From JBJXFY01 sp046155815 (lineage in GTDB: Bacteria; Verrucomicrobiota; Verrucomicrobiia; Limisphaerales; CAIMTB01): a stretch of 23,217 nucleotides of DNA. The notes beneath the pieces were generated by a model that was not told the origin of the DNA, made no database searches, and worked only from the letters and a program-made list of their open reading frames with translations. The stretch covers positions 1 to 23,217 of the forward strand of contig JBJXFY010000110.1 in NCBI GenBank assembly GCA_046155815.1, in the 5' to 3' direction. Positions 15,782-22,680 of the stretch are shown one piece after another (within the stretch, counting starts at the first letter, position 1; every line of letters begins with the position of its first letter). The position numbers were made by a program, and so were the translations under genes.

Positions 15782-16144
15782 GTGCTGGTGCAACTGCTCA
15801 AGTCCAAGCTCCACCGCGCCGTCGTGACCGAGGCCAGCCTCGATTACGAGGGCAGCCTGGGCATCGCCGAGGATCTCATGGAGGCCGCCGGACTGCGGCC
15901 CTACGAGCGCATCCTCTGCAGCAACCTCGCCAACGGCAGCCGCTTTGAGACCTACGTCATCCCCGCGCCGCGCGGCACCGGCACGATCTCGCTGAACGGC
16001 GCCACGGCCCACCTCGGCCGGGCCGGCGACCGGCTCACGATCATGAGCTTCGCCGCCGTGGACGCCATCGCGGCCAAACGCTGGCAGCCCGCGGTGGTGC
16101 TGTGCGGGCCGAAGAACGAAGTCCTCCGTCGGCAGGGCGCCTGA
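15782..16144 (+). CDS. panD: Aspartate 1-decarboxylase
   Basis: A 120-residue PanD precursor, the usual size. The self-processing site YEGS places Gly24-Ser25 exactly where E. coli PanD is cleaved to make the pyruvoyl cofactor. KLHRAVVTEASLDYEGS, then NGSRFETYVI, ISLNGATAH and GDRLTIMSF follow the family in order. It converts L-aspartate to beta-alanine for pantothenate and coenzyme A synthesis in the cytoplasm. The start is GTG at 15782, giving the canonical N terminus MLVQLLKSKLHR; no Shine-Dalgarno. The lpxD start lies 1 nt after its stop, so the two are almost certainly cotranscribed although they serve different pathways. Confidence 0.96.
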   Translation: MLVQLLKSKLHRAVVTEASLDYEGSLGIAEDLMEAAGLRPYERILCSNLANGSRFETYVIPAPRGTGTISLNGATAHLGRAGDRLTIMSFAAVDAIAAKRWQPAVVLCGPKNEVLRRQGA

Positions 16145-16145
16145 C

Positions 16146-17246
16146 ATGTTCACCGCCGCGCAGATCGCCGAACGGCTCGGGGGCACGGTCGTGGGCGACC
16201 CGGCCACGCCGCTCACCGGCTTCGCACCCGCCCACACCGCGAAGCCCGGCGACCTGACCTTCGCGGAGAACGAGGTCTTCTTCCAGGCTGCCGAGGCCAG
16301 CGCCGCCGCCGCGATCCTGGTGGCCGGCGAATGGGCCTCGACGGGCAAGTCCTTGATCCTGGTGCCCAACGCGAGGATCGCGTTCGCCCAGGTGCTGCCG
16401 CTGTTTTTTCCGGAGCCGGCGTACGCCGCGGGCGTGCATCGCACGGCGGTCGTGTCGCCGCAGGCCGTGCTGCATCCGACCGCGCACGTCGGCCCGCACT
16501 GCGTGGTGGACGACGGCGCACGCATCGGCGCGCGGACCGCGCTGCTGGGCGGCAACCATGTCGGCGCCGACTGCGATCTGGGCGAGGACTGCCGGCTCTT
16601 TCCCAACGTGGTGCTCTACGCCCGCACCCGCCTGGGCGACCGCGTGCGCCTCCATGCCGGGACCGTGATCGGCGCGGACGGCTACGGCTACGTGCAGGAG
16701 AACGGCGTCCACCGGAAGGTCCAGCAGATCGGGACGGTGATCATCCACCACGACGTGGAGATCGGCGCGAACTGCACGGTGGACCGTGGTGCGCTGGGCG
16801 CGACGGTGATCGGCCAGGGCACGAAGATCGATAACCTCGTGCAGATCGGGCACAATGTCGTCATCGGGGAGCACTGCCTGATCGTCTCGCAGGTGGGCAT
16901 CGCGGGCAGCACGCGCCTCGGGAACCACGTCACCCTCGCCGGGCAGGCGGGCCTCGCTGGACACCTGAAGATCGGCCACCGCGCCACGGTCTCCGCACAG
17001 TCGGGTGTGATGAGCCACATTCCGGACGGCGAAAAATGGCTCGGCTCCCCGGCCGCGCCGGACCGCCTCATGAAGCGCGTCTATCTGGCGTGGCAGCGGC
17101 TGCCGGACCTGCTGCGGCGCGTGGCGGTGATCGAGGCGCACGTGGGCTTGAAGGACGGCGCCGCGGGACAATTGCCGTCGGCGGCCCCTGATGCGCCACC
17201 TCCGCCGGGAAGGTCGTCCGAGTCTGACTTGCGCCGCCAGCCGTAG
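16146..17246 (+). CDS. lpxD: UDP-3-O-acylglucosamine N-acyltransferase
   Basis: A 366-residue LpxD. The N-terminal uridine-binding domain begins FTAAQIAERLGGTVVGDP with PGDLTFAENEVFF. A long left-handed beta-helix of hexapeptide repeats follows (about residues 100-290), including GADGYGYVQENGVHRKVQQIGTV and DNLVQIGHNVVIGEHC, with the catalytic His of the NVVIGEH region, and AGQAGLAGHLKIG. A C-terminal helix (VYLAWQRLPDLLRRVAVIEAHV) follows. It adds the second 3-hydroxyacyl chain in lipid A synthesis, so the organism makes LPS or a lipid A-like glycolipid. The last 30 residues are a Pro/Ser-rich tail unlike the family core. It is coupled to panD; the remaining lpx genes are not in the window. 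Confidence 0.95.
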   Translation: MFTAAQIAERLGGTVVGDPATPLTGFAPAHTAKPGDLTFAENEVFFQAAEASAAAAILVAGEWASTGKSLILVPNARIAFAQVLPLFFPEPAYAAGVHRTAVVSPQAVLHPTAHVGPHCVVDDGARIGARTALLGGNHVGADCDLGEDCRLFPNVVLYARTRLGDRVRLHAGTVIGADGYGYVQENGVHRKVQQIGTVIIHHDVEIGANCTVDRGALGATVIGQGTKIDNLVQIGHNVVIGEHCLIVSQVGIAGSTRLGNHVTLAGQAGLAGHLKIGHRATVSAQSGVMSHIPDGEKWLGSPAAPDRLMKRVYLAWQRLPDLLRRVAVIEAHVGLKDGAAGQLPSAAPDAPPPPGRSSESDLRRQP

Positions 17247-17325
17247 GCCGGCCGATGCCGCCGTCCTTTCCGCTCGACCCGCCCTGCAGCCCGCGCACAA
17301 TCCCCGGACCAAACGCCCTCCTGAA

Positions 17326-18672
17326 ATGAGCCTCCGCCTCCTCACCGCGTTGACCGCCACCGCCACGCTGCTGGCCGTCACCACCGCCCACGCTGCGCCC
17401 AAGAAGGTCATCGTCGTCACCGCCACCAAGGGCTTCCGCCACAGCTCCATCCCCATCGCGGAAAACGTCCTCGCCACCCTCGGGCGCCAGAGCGGCGCGT
17501 TCACCGTCGTGGACGTGGTGACCGGCGGGCCGGAAGGCAAGGACGACGCCGACGTGCGCGCCAAGATGACGATGGAGAAGCTGAACGCCGTGGACGGCGT
17601 GATCTTCGCCAACACCACCGGCGACCTCGCCATCCCGGACCGCGACGGCTTCCTGAAGTGGCTCGCGGACGGCCACGCCTTCGTCGGGATGCACTCGTGC
17701 TCGGACACCTTCCATGGCCATCCCGCCTTCATTGAGATGCTCGGCGGCGAGTTCCTCACCCACAAGGAGCAGGTCGGCATCACCGCCTTCAACCAGAGCC
17801 CCGGCCACCCGGCCACGCGTGACCTCGGGCCGCAGTACGTGGTGTTTGACGAGATCTACATCTTCAAGAATTTCTTCCGGCCCAAGGTCCACGGCCTGCT
17901 CGGGCTGGACGCTCACCCGAACACGCTCATGCCCGGCGACTTCCCCGTCGCGTGGTGCAAGACCGTCGGCCGCGGCAACGTCTTTTACACCTCCCTCGGC
18001 CACCGCGAGGACGTGTGGACCAGCGACCTCTACCAGCGCCACATCCTCGGCGGCATCAAGTGGGCGTTCGGCCTCGAGAGCGGCGACAGCACGCCGCAAG
18101 ATCCCGCCGCGCGGCTCGCCGAGGCCGAGAAGGCCGAGGGCTTCAAGCTGCTCTTCGACGGGAAGACGATGAACGGCTGGAAGTATCGCAATCCCGACGG
18201 CCTGAAGTCCTGGGGCGTGCAGAACGGGATGCTCGTGAACACCCTCGAGAAGGACCAGCACGGCACCGACATCCTCACGGAAGACAAGTTCCGCGACTTC
18301 GTGGCGCGCTACGAATACCAGATTCCGCCGGGGGCCAACTCCGGCTTCTACCTGCGCGGCCGGCACGAGATCCAGATCTACGACGACTTCGGCAAGAAGC
18401 CCGAAATGGGCGGCAACGGTGCGATCTACAGCGTGCGGCCGGCCACCTTCAACGCCTCCCGCCGTCCCGGCCAGTGGCAGGCTGCCGAGGTGAAGATTGT
18501 CGGGCAGAAGGTGACCGTGATGCTGAACGGCGTGACCATCCACGAAAACGTGGACGTGCCCAAGGCCACTGGCGGCCAGCTCGACGACAACCTCGACCAG
18601 CCCGGCCCCATCCTGCTCCAGGGCGACCACGGCGCCGTCGGCTTCCGCAACCTTCGGATCAAGAAGCTGTAG
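17326..18672 (+). CDS. Exported ThuA - DUF1080 fusion protein (putative 3-keto-glycoside hydrolase)
   Basis: A 448-residue two-domain protein with a signal peptide (LLTALTATATLLAVTTAHA, cleavage before APKK). Residues about 25-240 form a ThuA-like trehalose-utilisation domain: VIVVTATKGFRHSS, DGVIFANTTGDLAI, AFVGMHSCSDTF, AWCKTVGRGNVFYTSLGHRED. Residues about 270-448 form a DUF1080 concanavalin-like domain: FKLLFDGKTMNGWK, GANSGFYLRGRHEIQI, GAIYSVRPA and a closing GAVGFRNLRIKKL. Some DUF1080 proteins have been shown to be 3-keto-disaccharide hydrolases; ThuA proteins act in disaccharide use with 3-keto steps. The fusion should act in the periplasm on oxidised glycosides. ATG 17326 begins the signal peptide. 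It is followed by a convergent Tat-exported isomerase and then a Gfo/Idh/MocA gene that fit the same chemistry. Confidence 0.9.
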   Translation: MSLRLLTALTATATLLAVTTAHAAPKKVIVVTATKGFRHSSIPIAENVLATLGRQSGAFTVVDVVTGGPEGKDDADVRAKMTMEKLNAVDGVIFANTTGDLAIPDRDGFLKWLADGHAFVGMHSCSDTFHGHPAFIEMLGGEFLTHKEQVGITAFNQSPGHPATRDLGPQYVVFDEIYIFKNFFRPKVHGLLGLDAHPNTLMPGDFPVAWCKTVGRGNVFYTSLGHREDVWTSDLYQRHILGGIKWAFGLESGDSTPQDPAARLAEAEKAEGFKLLFDGKTMNGWKYRNPDGLKSWGVQNGMLVNTLEKDQHGTDILTEDKFRDFVARYEYQIPPGANSGFYLRGRHEIQIYDDFGKKPEMGGNGAIYSVRPATFNASRRPGQWQAAEVKIVGQKVTVMLNGVTIHENVDVPKATGGQLDDNLDQPGPILLQGDHGAVGFRNLRIKKL

Positions 18673-18684
18673 GGTGGCCCGTAG

Positions 18685-18703
18685 CGGCGACGCCCCGTCG
18701 CCG
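18685..18703. repeat. REP-like palindrome, copy 1
   Basis: CGGCGACG, CCC, CGTCGCCG is a perfect 8-3-8 palindrome starting 12 nt after the stop of the ThuA-DUF1080 gene. It shares 15 of 19 positions with the element at 22652-22670, which also lies between convergent genes. There is no T run, so it is not a standard terminator. The two copies suggest a dispersed element. Confidence 0.45.
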
Positions 18704-18720
18704 AAAGGTGCCCCGCGTCG

Positions 18721-18789
18721 CCCCCGCCGCGGGGGAGTGCCGCCGGCATGCTGGCAGCACGCTGTGGCGCTCGCCTCCTGCCCACAGCG
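18721..18789. repeat. Cluster of inverted repeats between convergent genes
   Basis: Three stems follow copy 1: CCCCCG/CGGGGG (18721-18735), TGCTG/CAGCA (18749-18759), and CGCTGTGG (18760-18767) with CCACAGCG (18782-18789). A further half copy, CGGCGACG, begins at 18788. The whole gap 18673-18917 between convergent genes carries no convincing ORF. A bidirectional 3'-end or REP-cluster role is likely. Confidence 0.35.
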
Positions 18790-18917
18790 GCGACGCTCGC
18801 AGGGCCCGGGAAAACCGTGACCGGGCACCGCGACCACCGACCAGACCACGGACTCGGAGGGCGATGAGTCAGCCTCCGTGCCTCCCGGGGGGCTTCCGTG
18901 GCGGATCGCGCCCCCGG

Positions 18918-19889
18918 CTACGCCAGCCCGAAGGCCTTCTGCATCTGTTGGCGCACGAGCGTAAGGCGGGCGAGGTCGCCGCCGCCCACCTCGGCGGTGG
19001 CCCAGCCGGTGAAGCCGATGTCCGCCAGCGCCTTTCGCACCTGGTCCCACGGCAGGTCGTCGTCCTCGGCCGTGATGTCCACGAACTTGTCCTTGGCGCG
19101 GCTGAAGCCCTTCACGTCGAGCTTCACGCAGCGGTGCGCGAAGGCGCGGATCCACTCGCCGGGCTGGCCGTACTTCCAGTGGTTGCCGATGTCGTAGTAC
19201 ATGCCGACCCACGGGCTGCGGAAGCTGTCCACGAACTGCACGAAGCGCTCCGTGCCCTGGTCGGGCTTGCCGTCGTGGTCGTACATCATGCGGTTCCAGA
19301 CGTTCTCGATGAGGATGGGCTGGCCAAGGGAGGCGGCGAGGGGCAGCAGTTTCCGGATCTCCTGCCGGCAGCGTTCCTCGACCTCGGCGGCCTGGCCGTC
19401 GTCGCCGCGGCCGACCACGATCAGCACGCCCACGCCGCCGGCGGCGTGGGCGACGCGCAGGCAGTGCTCGATGTTGGCGCGGCCCTTGGCGCGGACGGCT
19501 TCGTCGGAGCTGGTGAGGCGGTCGTTCCAGTGGGCGTGGTTGATCGCGTTGTGGACGAAGACGCCGGATTCGCGCACGGCCTCGCGCGCCTCCTCGGGCG
19601 TGAACTCGCCGGCCTGGTCAAAGTCCACGCCGTCGAAACCTGCGTCGCGCGCGAGCCGTAGGCGGTCGGCGATGGGCAGCATCCGCCCGGCTTGTTCCTT
19701 GGGGATCATGCCGAGCTTGCACGAAAGCAGGAGGTGGCGTCCGGCCGGCGGCCGGACGAGGGCGCCTGAGGACGTGCTGGCAGCGGCGGCGCCCACGGCC
19801 GGCAACGCGGCGGAGGCGGCGACCGCCGCGGCAGCCGTGCCCAGGAAACGCCGGCGGGAGGAAGGGAGCGGTGCGGCGGGCGAGTTCAT
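18918..19889 (-). CDS. Tat-exported sugar phosphate isomerase/epimerase-like TIM-barrel protein
   Basis: A 323-residue protein of the xylose isomerase-like/AP endonuclease 2 TIM-barrel superfamily. The N terminus has the twin-arginine pattern SRRRFLG, followed by an Ala-rich hydrophobic stretch, so export by the Tat system in a folded, metal-bound state is expected. In the barrel, GFDGVDFDQAGEFTPEE begins strand 2; metal-ligand candidates are the Glu in PILIENVWN, the Asp in YYDIGN and the Glu in TAEVGGGD. The usual HxK motif is DVK in KLDVKGF. Family members isomerise or epimerise sugars and some act on 3-keto-glycosides. ATG 19889 was chosen because it places the Tat motif about 11 residues from the start. 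It is divergent from the Gfo/Idh/MocA gene with 127 nt between. Confidence 0.87.
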   Translation of the reverse strand: MNSPAAPLPSSRRRFLGTAAAAVAASAALPAVGAAAASTSSGALVRPPAGRHLLLSCKLGMIPKEQAGRMLPIADRLRLARDAGFDGVDFDQAGEFTPEEAREAVRESGVFVHNAINHAHWNDRLTSSDEAVRAKGRANIEHCLRVAHAAGGVGVLIVVGRGDDGQAAEVEERCRQEIRKLLPLAASLGQPILIENVWNRMMYDHDGKPDQGTERFVQFVDSFRSPWVGMYYDIGNHWKYGQPGEWIRAFAHRCVKLDVKGFSRAKDKFVDITAEDDDLPWDQVRKALADIGFTGWATAEVGGGDLARLTLVRQQMQKAFGLA

Positions 19890-19963
19890 GTGCAGGGATT
19901 TTGCTCCGGCCGCCGCTTCCAGGCAACGCCCGTTCATACCCGGGCCCACGCCGGTCGGCCCGC

Positions 19964-19992
19964 TTGACTTGCCACCGCCTGCTTCAAGATTG
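19964..19992 (+). promoter_or_regulatory. Possible promoter of the Gfo/Idh/MocA gene
   Basis: TTGACT (19964-19969) matches five of six -35 consensus positions. A CAAGAT (19985-19990) 15 nt further on is a weak -10 candidate, 26 nt before the ATG at 20017. It lies in the divergent gap, so the opposite promoter must also be here. Confidence 0.35.
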
Positions 19993-20016
19993 GCGGCAAC
20001 CAACCCGCTGATTCCG

Positions 20017-21390
20017 ATGACGACCGAACCGAACGCCGCCGCCTCCGACGTGACGCGTCGGGACTTTCTGAAAGGCTCCTCGATGGCCTCGCTCATGGCC
20101 CTGCTGGGCGGCGTGCCGCTCATTGCGCCGACCCGCGCCGCCGAGGTCCCCGCCGCCCTGCCCTCCGGCGAAGTGATGAAGGTGGGTGTCATTGGCTGCG
20201 GCCAGTGGGGTCGCGACATCCTCAACACACTGGCGCGCCTGCCCTCGGCGGAGGTGGTTGCGGTGAGCGACACCTACGCCGCCATGCTGCGCCGGGCCAA
20301 GGAGGCCGCGCCCAAGGCCGAAGGCTACGAGGACTACCGGCAGCTTCTGGCGAACGAAGCGGTGCAGGCCGTGCTGATCGCCACGCCGACGCACCAGCAC
20401 AAGGAAATCGTGCTGGCCGCGCTCAAGGCCAGGAAGCACGTCTATTGCGAGGCGCCGATCGCGCACACCATCGAGGATGCCCGCGCCATCGCGCAGGCGT
20501 CGCTGGCCGCTCCCACGCAGCTCTTCCAGTCGGGCCTCCTCCTGCGCTCCGACCCGCAGCGGCGGTTCCTGCTCGACTTCGTCCGCGCCGGAGCCGCGGG
20601 CCGCACCCTTCGTGCCGCCGCCCAGTGGCACAAGAAGCAGAGCTGGCGCCGTACCTCGCCGAACGCGGACCGTGAGGCCGAGCTGAACTGGCGCCTCCGG
20701 CGCGAGACCTCGCCCGGCCTCATCGGCGAACTCGGCATCCACCAGATGGACGTGGTCCATTGGTTCCTGGACAAACGGCCGGAGGCCGTCACCGGATTCG
20801 GGGCAACGATTCATTGGCAGGACGGCCGCGACACGCCGGACACGGAGCACGTCGTCTATGAACTTCCCGGGGGCGCGCTGATCAACTTCAGCGGCACGCT
20901 CGGCAACTCCTTCGATGCCGACTACGAGATGATCTACGGCACGGACGCCGCCGTGATGCTCCGGGGCAACAAGGCCTGGATGTTCAAGGAGGTGGACGCC
21001 CCGCTGCTCGGCTGGGAGGTCTACGCGCGAAAGGACAACTTCTACAAGGAGACCGGCATCGCGCTTGTGGCGAACGCCACCAAGCTCGCCGCCCAGGGCG
21101 ACAATCCGGTCGAGGATGCGCCCTACACCAACACGCCCCTCTACTACGCGCTTGAGGCGTTCGTCTACAACGCCGACGTCGTCGGCAACGCCGCGAAGGA
21201 CTTCGTCGAAAACTTCGGTGCCGATGACCCGAAGGCGCTGGCCGCGCACATCGTGAAGGAGTCTGCCAACAACCTCCCCGCCGCTTCCGCGCTGGACGGC
21301 TACGAGGCCACCGTGATCGCCCTCAAAGGCAACGAGGCGGTTCAGAAGAAGGCCCGCATCGCCATCGGGCCGGAATTGTTCAAACTTTGA
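20017..21390 (+). CDS. Tat-exported Gfo/Idh/MocA family oxidoreductase (EKP lysine absent)
   Basis: A 457-residue protein. The Tat signal is TRRDFLK (residues 13-19) with a hydrophobic stretch to about residue 40. The Rossmann motif VGVIGCGQWG (Gly60, Gly62, Gly65) follows, then IATPTHQHKEIVLAAL. The usual EKP motif reads CEAPIAHTIEDA: Glu145, Ala146 replacing the Lys, Pro147. The second domain has LIGELGIHQMDVVHWFLDKRP, where the conserved Asp and His are present. Family members oxidise or reduce sugars with NAD(P), and exported ones keep the cofactor tightly bound. Loss of the Lys may mean an altered reaction. ATG 20017 places the Tat motif near the N terminus. The YceI gene follows after 38 nt. 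Confidence 0.92.
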   Translation: MTTEPNAAASDVTRRDFLKGSSMASLMALLGGVPLIAPTRAAEVPAALPSGEVMKVGVIGCGQWGRDILNTLARLPSAEVVAVSDTYAAMLRRAKEAAPKAEGYEDYRQLLANEAVQAVLIATPTHQHKEIVLAALKARKHVYCEAPIAHTIEDARAIAQASLAAPTQLFQSGLLLRSDPQRRFLLDFVRAGAAGRTLRAAAQWHKKQSWRRTSPNADREAELNWRLRRETSPGLIGELGIHQMDVVHWFLDKRPEAVTGFGATIHWQDGRDTPDTEHVVYELPGGALINFSGTLGNSFDADYEMIYGTDAAVMLRGNKAWMFKEVDAPLLGWEVYARKDNFYKETGIALVANATKLAAQGDNPVEDAPYTNTPLYYALEAFVYNADVVGNAAKDFVENFGADDPKALAAHIVKESANNLPAASALDGYEATVIALKGNEAVQKKARIAIGPELFKL

Positions 21391-21428
21391 AGTACCCGCC
21401 GCCCGCCCCGTCCAAACGCCGTTGCGTC

Positions 21429-22070
21429 ATGAAAAACACCCTTCGTTTCCTCGCCGTCGCCGCCTTCGCCGCCGCCCTGTCCGTCTCCGCCGCGGACATG
21501 CTCAGGTACTCGGCCAAGCCTGGCAGCAAGGTCCGCATTGACGGCACCTCCACGATCCATGACTGGTGGGCCGAGGGTGCGATCATCGGCGGCACGCTCG
21601 ACCTCGACCCCTCCTTTCCCACGGATCCGGCGAAGAGCGACCTCAAGGCCGGCGCACTGCCGGCGAAGGTGGAGGCTTCGATTCCCGTGCGATCCCTGAA
21701 GTCCAGCGGCAAGAAGCCCATGGACGTGATCATGCAGGGCGCGATGGGCGCGGAGCAGTTCCCCAAGATTGACTACAAGCTGAAGGAGCTCGTCTTCAAG
21801 GAGGCCAAGGACGGCGTGCTGCACTTCGACTCGAAGGGCGACCTCACCGTGCATGGCACGACGAAGGAACTGGCCATGCCGGTCGAGATCGTCCGGCCCG
21901 ACGCGAAGACCGTCCATGTGAAGGGCAAGTCCGACCTCAAAATGACTGACTTCGGCATGAAGCCGCCCGCCCCGGCCATCGCCCTCGGCGCGATCAAGAC
22001 CGCCGACGACGTGAAGATCGCCTTCGAGTGGGTCACCACTCTGGCGGAGACGAAGACGGCGGCGAATTGA
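21429..22070 (+). CDS. YceI family exported protein
   Basis: A 213-residue protein with a signal peptide (LRFLAVAAFAAALSVSAA, cleavage near SAADM). The mature part is a YceI-like lipocalin-type beta barrel: VRIDGTSTIHDWWAEG at the start, VEASIPVRSLKSSGKKPMD in the middle, FPKIDYKLKEL and the closing KGDLTVHGTTKELAMPVEI. YceI barrels bind long isoprenoid or other amphiphilic lipids in the periplasm. ATG 21429 begins the signal peptide; a weaker frame extension starts at 21387. Its TGA overlaps the possible TTG start of the rhodanese gene, so the two are probably coupled. A second YceI gene lies just beyond, on the opposite strand. Confidence 0.87.
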   Translation: MKNTLRFLAVAAFAAALSVSAADMLRYSAKPGSKVRIDGTSTIHDWWAEGAIIGGTLDLDPSFPTDPAKSDLKAGALPAKVEASIPVRSLKSSGKKPMDVIMQGAMGAEQFPKIDYKLKELVFKEAKDGVLHFDSKGDLTVHGTTKELAMPVEIVRPDAKTVHVKGKSDLKMTDFGMKPPAPAIALGAIKTADDVKIAFEWVTTLAETKTAAN

Positions 22071-22633
22071 ACGCGCTTCCCTTCAGCACGCCGCGCCGCC
22101 GACTTCGGTGGCGCGGCGTTTTGCTTGTCCTTGCCCTGGTCGCCGTTCTGGCGGCCCTCTTCTGGCGGCCGGCCGCGCGGGCCGTCTCGTTCCGCGCCGC
22201 GTACCGCGCCATCGCGCGGAACTTCCCCGGCGTGCCGCAGTGGACGGCGGAGCAGGCCGCCGCCCGGCTGCCGGAGGCGCAGTTGCTCGACGTGCGCGAG
22301 CCGGCGGAATACGCCGTGAGCCATCTGCCCGGCGCCCGGCAGGTCGCCCCGGAGGCGGACGCGGCGGCGCGGGCGCGCACGCTCGACCCAGCGAGGCCGG
22401 TGGTTGTCTACTGCTCGATCGGCTGGCGCAGTTCCGCGCTCGCGCAGCGGCTGCAGGCGGCGGGCTTCACCAATGTCGCGAACCTGCACGGCAGCCTCTT
22501 TGCCTGGGCCGCCGAGGGCCGGCCGCTTGAGTCCAACGGTGTCCCGGCCCGCGTCGTCCACCCGTACTCGCCGCAGTACAGCTTCCTGCTCCCAGCCCGC
22601 CTGGTCGCGGCCGTGCCGACCGCAGGAGAGTGA
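22067..22633 (+). CDS. Membrane-anchored rhodanese-like protein
   Basis: A 188-residue protein. One N-terminal transmembrane anchor (GVLLVLALVAVLAALFW) follows a basic stretch (PRRRLRWR), so the catalytic domain should lie in the periplasm. The rhodanese domain has AQLLDVREPAEYAVSHLPGA and the active-site loop CSIGWRS with Cys116. Single-domain rhodaneses transfer sulfane sulfur; the six-residue loop fits that class. A C-terminal tail of about 35 residues follows. The frame is open from a GTG at 22028, but the TTG at 22067, overlapping the YceI stop, fits translational coupling better; the true start is unproven. It is convergent with the second YceI gene. Confidence 0.82.
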   Translation: MNALPFSTPRRRLRWRGVLLVLALVAVLAALFWRPAARAVSFRAAYRAIARNFPGVPQWTAEQAAARLPEAQLLDVREPAEYAVSHLPGARQVAPEADAAARARTLDPARPVVVYCSIGWRSSALAQRLQAAGFTNVANLHGSLFAWAAEGRPLESNGVPARVVHPYSPQYSFLLPARLVAAVPTAGE

Positions 22634-22651
22634 GGGGGGCACGGAAACTCT

Positions 22652-22670
22652 CGGTGACGAGGCGTCGCCG
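22652..22670. repeat. REP-like palindrome, copy 2
   Basis: CGGTGACG, AGG, CGTCGCCG shares 15 of 19 positions with the element at 18685-18703. A nested stem pairs GTGACG (22654-22659) with CGTCAC (22669-22674). It fills the 47-nt gap between the convergent rhodanese and second YceI genes. Confidence 0.4.
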
Positions 22671-22680
22671 TCACTTCCGC

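Noticed and set aside
18673..18917. Possible CRISPR-like or small RNA gene in the hairpin-rich gap
   Set aside because: The inverted repeats differ in size and sequence, with no regular direct repeats or spacers and no promoter or T-run terminator.
16041..19212. Overlapping 591- and 714-codon minus-strand frames opposite lpxD and the ThuA-DUF1080 gene
   Set aside because: They read as mirror images of the real proteins (Val/Leu/Asp/His-rich), a known artefact of GC-rich coding DNA.
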